Shown here in pieces: positions 61,531 to 64,000 of a stretch of DNA of 64,000 nt. The stretch is from contig CAZUUQ010000004.1 in assembly GCA_964622625.1 (NCBI GenBank), forward strand, positions 1-64,000, read 5' to 3'. The stretch's first letter is position 1; each line of letters begins with the position of its first letter. Origin of the DNA: CAZCWM01 sp964622625 (GTDB lineage: Bacteria > Planctomycetota > Phycisphaerae > Phycisphaerales > Phycisphaeraceae). The notes under the pieces are model-generated. The model was not told the DNA's origin and searched no databases. It worked only from the letters and a program-made list of their open reading frames with translations. The position numbers were made by a program, and so were the translations under genes.

Positions 61531-62184
61531 ATGAGGACGTGGATGAGTAGGGTGTGTGGATGTGTGGCGGCGGCCGCGGTGTTCTGCGCGGCGGGCCATG
61601 CGCAGGCCGCGACCATTTACGTGGTGGACGCGGGAGCGTCGTCGGTATCGGCACACGGTGTGGGCGACGGCCTGCTGCTGAGCACGGACATTGTGGTGGC
61701 CGACGGCTATACCTTTTCGCTGGACTTCGTGGGTGACTCCCACACGTTCAACTTCTTCAAGGTCTGGACGCCGGAAACATGGGTGAATGACGGCGAGGAT
61801 ACAGTGGCCAAGCCGATCACGGCCACGTTGGCCTTCAGCACCCCCGCCAGCTCGGGCACGGTGGCGGGCGAGAGCGTCGGCATCAACATTTTCGCGGGCT
61901 TCTACCAGGCCGGACAGATCACCTGGGACGGGCCTGCCTACGTCAGCGCCGCGACGGGCGACTACACAATCGAACTCAGCGACGTGAGCTTCGGCGAAGG
62001 CGACTGGTGGCACGGTCTGTCATCCAAGTACGCCAAGGTCAAAGCCACCATCACGCAGGTCTCGGAGGCGGGATCGGGCGACCCGCAGATCATCGTGCCT
62101 CTGCCGGCCGCGGTCTGGGGCGGACTGGCACTGATGGGGATGGTGGTGGTGCGGCGTCTGGCGCGCAGCCGCGACGCGGCGTAA
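61531..62184 (+). CDS. Exported protein with PEP-CTERM-like C-terminal sorting tail
   Basis: A 217-residue secreted protein with a signal peptide (about 1-30, VAAAAVFCAAGHAQA with cleavage after AQA). The mature part is beta-rich (SLDFVGDSHTFNFFKVW, ITATLAFSTPASSG). The C-terminal tail is VPLPAAVWGGLALMGMVVV followed by RRLARSRD: a Pro motif, a hydrophobic helix and a basic end. It resembles the PEP-CTERM sorting architecture in a variant common in Phycisphaerae. I chose ATG 61531, 9 bases after an AAGGG; 61522 is an alternative. The function of the body is unknown. Confidence 0.82.
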   Translation: MRTWMSRVCGCVAAAAVFCAAGHAQAATIYVVDAGASSVSAHGVGDGLLLSTDIVVADGYTFSLDFVGDSHTFNFFKVWTPETWVNDGEDTVAKPITATLAFSTPASSGTVAGESVGINIFAGFYQAGQITWDGPAYVSAATGDYTIELSDVSFGEGDWWHGLSSKYAKVKATITQVSEAGSGDPQIIVPLPAAVWGGLALMGMVVVRRLARSRDAA

Positions 62185-62235
62185 GCGGATATCGCCCCTC
62201 GTGACGGCGCTCACCTGCTTGAACGGATCTGAACG

Positions 62236-62270
62236 CACGCCTCGCCCTTCGCGGTGAGGCGTGTTTTTTT
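62236..62270 (+). terminator. Intrinsic terminator after the exported protein gene
   Basis: Perfect 8-bp stem CACGCCTC (62236-62243) and GAGGCGTG (62256-62263) with a 12-base loop, then seven T (62264-62270). Confidence 0.88.
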
Positions 62271-62396
62271 GCTGTGGTTCCCGTTACGTCGCGGATCGCC
62301 AGTCGGCGCCCGTCATGTGCAACTGACTGGCGGACGGCTGGGCGCATCGATCGATGCCGCCACCGTCGCCGTACGCTCGTCAGGAACGGATTGCCA

Positions 62397-63245
62397 TCAG
62401 CCGGCCGCGGAGCGCGTTTCACTCATGGCCGGCGGCAGGGCTTCCACGGCGGTGTCATAGCCCAGCTCTTCCATCAGCCTGCCGTTGTGGCGCAGGAACA
62501 ATGCGAGATCTTCAGCCGAGAAGACCGCGCGCCATCGGCCTGACCCGCCGCCCAGTCCGCCGGCGAAAGGCTGTGATTCCGTGGTGGTGTAGTTCGCAAA
62601 AGAACGGTAAACCGTACCCAGCGTCGAGCGGTCGATTGCCCGACGTACGATGGCGTCGTCAGCCTGTATGTGGAAGTGTGCCAGAACGCGGCGAAGCTGC
62701 GCTTTGGTATCGGCCAGCATGTCTTCGTAACGGATGATCAGCACATGCGGGTGGTCCCGCAGTTCCCACCAGCCGCGGACATTGTCCCGCCACGAACCGT
62801 AGCCCACTCGTCCCTTGACCATCAGCCGCAGAAACTGGCTGAAAGTCATGCCGTGGTAGCGGGGCTTGCTGGTCTTGTGCTTGTAATCGTAATACGACAA
62901 GGCGGCATCGCGCCCGTCGCGGACAATGTAGACCACGCGGCCTTGCGTGAGATACGGGATGCAGGGTTCGTGCAGCTTGAAAAAGCGGGGGCGTTGGTCG
63001 ATGGGCCGGGAGAGCAGGGCTGGCAGATCCCCCCGATCGATGCCGGGCATGACCGCGTTGATCATCTCGCCGGTGATCTGGTCATGGTCCTGGTGCAGGA
63101 CGTATGCCAGCAGAAAGCGCATCCATGTGTTGCCGGATCGAGGCCAGGAGCAGATGAAGCAGTCCGTGGGCTGCACGGGCGCGGGTGATCGCCCGAAAGC
63201 CCGGTAGGTCAGAGATTCCATCGCACGGCACAACGCGTGTCGCAT
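62397..63245 (-). CDS. Sulfotransferase domain protein
   Basis: A PAPS-dependent sulfotransferase (282 residues). The 5'-phosphosulfate-binding loop reads SWPRSGNTWMRFLLAY, which fits the P-loop-like consensus. The 3'-phosphate site is IVRDGRDAALSYYDY. The catalytic His is expected near FKLHEPCIPY. Later YEDMLADTKAQLRRVL is also family-typical. Starts: I chose 63245 (MRHALCRAME); 63221 (MESLTYRAF) is possible. It is a candidate for sulfating polysaccharides, proteins or small molecules; no neighbouring gene identifies the target. Confidence 0.87.
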   Translation of the reverse strand: MRHALCRAMESLTYRAFGRSPAPVQPTDCFICSWPRSGNTWMRFLLAYVLHQDHDQITGEMINAVMPGIDRGDLPALLSRPIDQRPRFFKLHEPCIPYLTQGRVVYIVRDGRDAALSYYDYKHKTSKPRYHGMTFSQFLRLMVKGRVGYGSWRDNVRGWWELRDHPHVLIIRYEDMLADTKAQLRRVLAHFHIQADDAIVRRAIDRSTLGTVYRSFANYTTTESQPFAGGLGGGSGRWRAVFSAEDLALFLRHNGRLMEELGYDTAVEALPPAMSETRSAAG

Positions 63246-63338
63246 AGCCCGTCCATTGTATGGTCTTGCGGTTGGTATGGCCTTTCCAGCTGAGTGTGCG
63301 AAACCGTCGCGTTGCCGCCGGATCCCGGGGGGAATCAA

Positions 63339-64000
63339 TCAGTTGGCCGCCATCTGACGCAGCACGTAATGCAGAATGCCGCCGTGGCGGTAGTAGTCGA
63401 TCTCCACCGGCGTGTCCACGCGGCAGATGGTCTCGAACGTCACCTTGCGCCCGTCCTTGCCCGTCGCTGTCACCGTGACGCGCTGCCGCGGCTTCAGATG
63501 GTCACCGATGGCGATGTCGAATGCCTCCGTGCCGTCCAGCCCCAGGCTCGCAGCCGATTCACCGGGTCGGTAACACAGCGGCAGCACGCCCATGCCCACC
63601 AGATTCGAACGGTGGATGCGCTCGAAACTCTCAGCGATCACCGCCCGGATGCCCAGCAGGAACGCACCCTTCGCGGCCCAGTCGCGCGAGCTGCCCATGC
63701 CGTAATCCTTGCCCGCCAGCACCACCAGCGGCACAGCGTCCGGACGGCGGCGGATGTCGGAATCGGACGTCAGCGCCGCGCCATACGACACAGCCGCGTC
63801 GAAGATCGTGCTCGCGCCGTCCCGCCCCTGGGGCGCGGCGTGCTTCGTGAAGTCGGTCGTGAAGCCGCCCTCCGTGCCGGGGGCGAGCTGGTTGCGCACG
63901 CGCACGTTGGCGAACGTGCCGCGGACCATCACCCGGTCGTTGCCCCGCCGCGAACCATAACTATTGAACATCGCCGGCTCGACGCCCTTGCTGACCAGAT
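63339..64000 (-). CDS. acnA: Aconitate hydratase A, C-terminal part (runs off window)
   Basis: The swivel domain of aconitase (about 220 visible residues). LVSKGVEPAMFNSYGSRRGN continues to the window end, so the N-terminal Fe-S domains lie beyond 64000. The segments VMVRGTFANVRVRN, LAGKDYGMGSSRDWAAKG and AFLLGIRAVIAESFERIHRSNL are diagnostic, including the substrate-binding Ser/Arg of GSSRDW. It isomerises citrate to isocitrate in the TCA cycle. It is convergent-free here: the sulfotransferase gene follows on the same strand about 93 bases downstream. Confidence 0.96.
   Translation of the reverse strand, partial: LVSKGVEPAMFNSYGSRRGNDRVMVRGTFANVRVRNQLAPGTEGGFTTDFTKHAAPQGRDGASTIFDAAVSYGAALTSDSDIRRRPDAVPLVVLAGKDYGMGSSRDWAAKGAFLLGIRAVIAESFERIHRSNLVGMGVLPLCYRPGESAASLGLDGTEAFDIAIGDHLKPRQRVTVTATGKDGRKVTFETICRVDTPVEIDYYRHGGILHYVLRQMAAN

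Overview
This GC-rich window very probably comes from a planctomycete, most likely a Phycisphaerae-type lineage. The supporting signs are an unlinked 16S rRNA gene, an alternative complex III coupled to a caa3 oxidase, pseudopilins with a G-P-Y-(V/L)-R-R-I-P-P motif, an exported protein with a PLPAAVWGG-type C-terminal sorting tail, and an MFS carrier next to acetyl-CoA synthetase. The taxonomic call is inference. The sequence is a draft: two 100-base N runs (4561-4660 and 7417-7516) interrupt genes.

Layout. 1-346: 3' end of a 16S rRNA gene, followed by a perfect 22-bp inverted repeat and no tRNA or 23S. 0.7-6.2 kb: small hypothetical gene, rlmN, pyrD, a minimal zinc metallopeptidase, an esterase (3' end lost in a gap), an M19 dipeptidase (5' end lost in the same gap) and a PTS EIIA protein. 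7.0-11.8 kb: three tandem flagellin genes; the second and third are identical over about 1.28 kb. 12.2-17.3 kb: an outer-membrane porin, an OFA-type MFS carrier and acs. 17.3-25.8 kb: a carbohydrate locus with two GH94 phosphorylases, a DUF5060/DUF4038 (GH140-like) protein, an unknown protein and an MFS carrier around a divergent control region. 25.9 kb: hslV without hslU.

26.6-41.8 kb, all on the minus strand: a respiratory cluster actA-B-C-D-E-F, a small membrane protein, a SCO copper chaperone, then coxB (with fused cytochrome c), coxA (A2 type, YSHPAVY), coxC, subunit IV and a second subunit-III-like protein. Together these would oxidise menaquinol and reduce oxygen.

42.3-58.2 kb, plus strand: a long co-oriented set that links signalling genes (receiver protein, HD-GYP phosphodiesterase, histidine kinase, STAS protein) to a type IV pilus/type II secretion-like machine (ATPase, inner-membrane platform, PilM/N/O/P-like proteins, two major pilin-like proteins and four minor pseudopilins). 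Most junctions overlap by ATGA or GTGA. Three minor pseudopilins carry extra C-terminal domains (lectin-like jelly roll, PKD, CBM4/9-like), and no secretin or prepilin peptidase is present. I regard this as the most interesting system in the window.

58.3-61.2 kb: a two-TM protein, ribH, nusB and ftsY. 61.5-64.0 kb: an exported protein with a sorting tail, a sulfotransferase, and the C-terminal part of aconitase A running off the window end. Intergenic regions hold several short palindromic repeats, five good intrinsic terminators and a candidate LacI-type operator.
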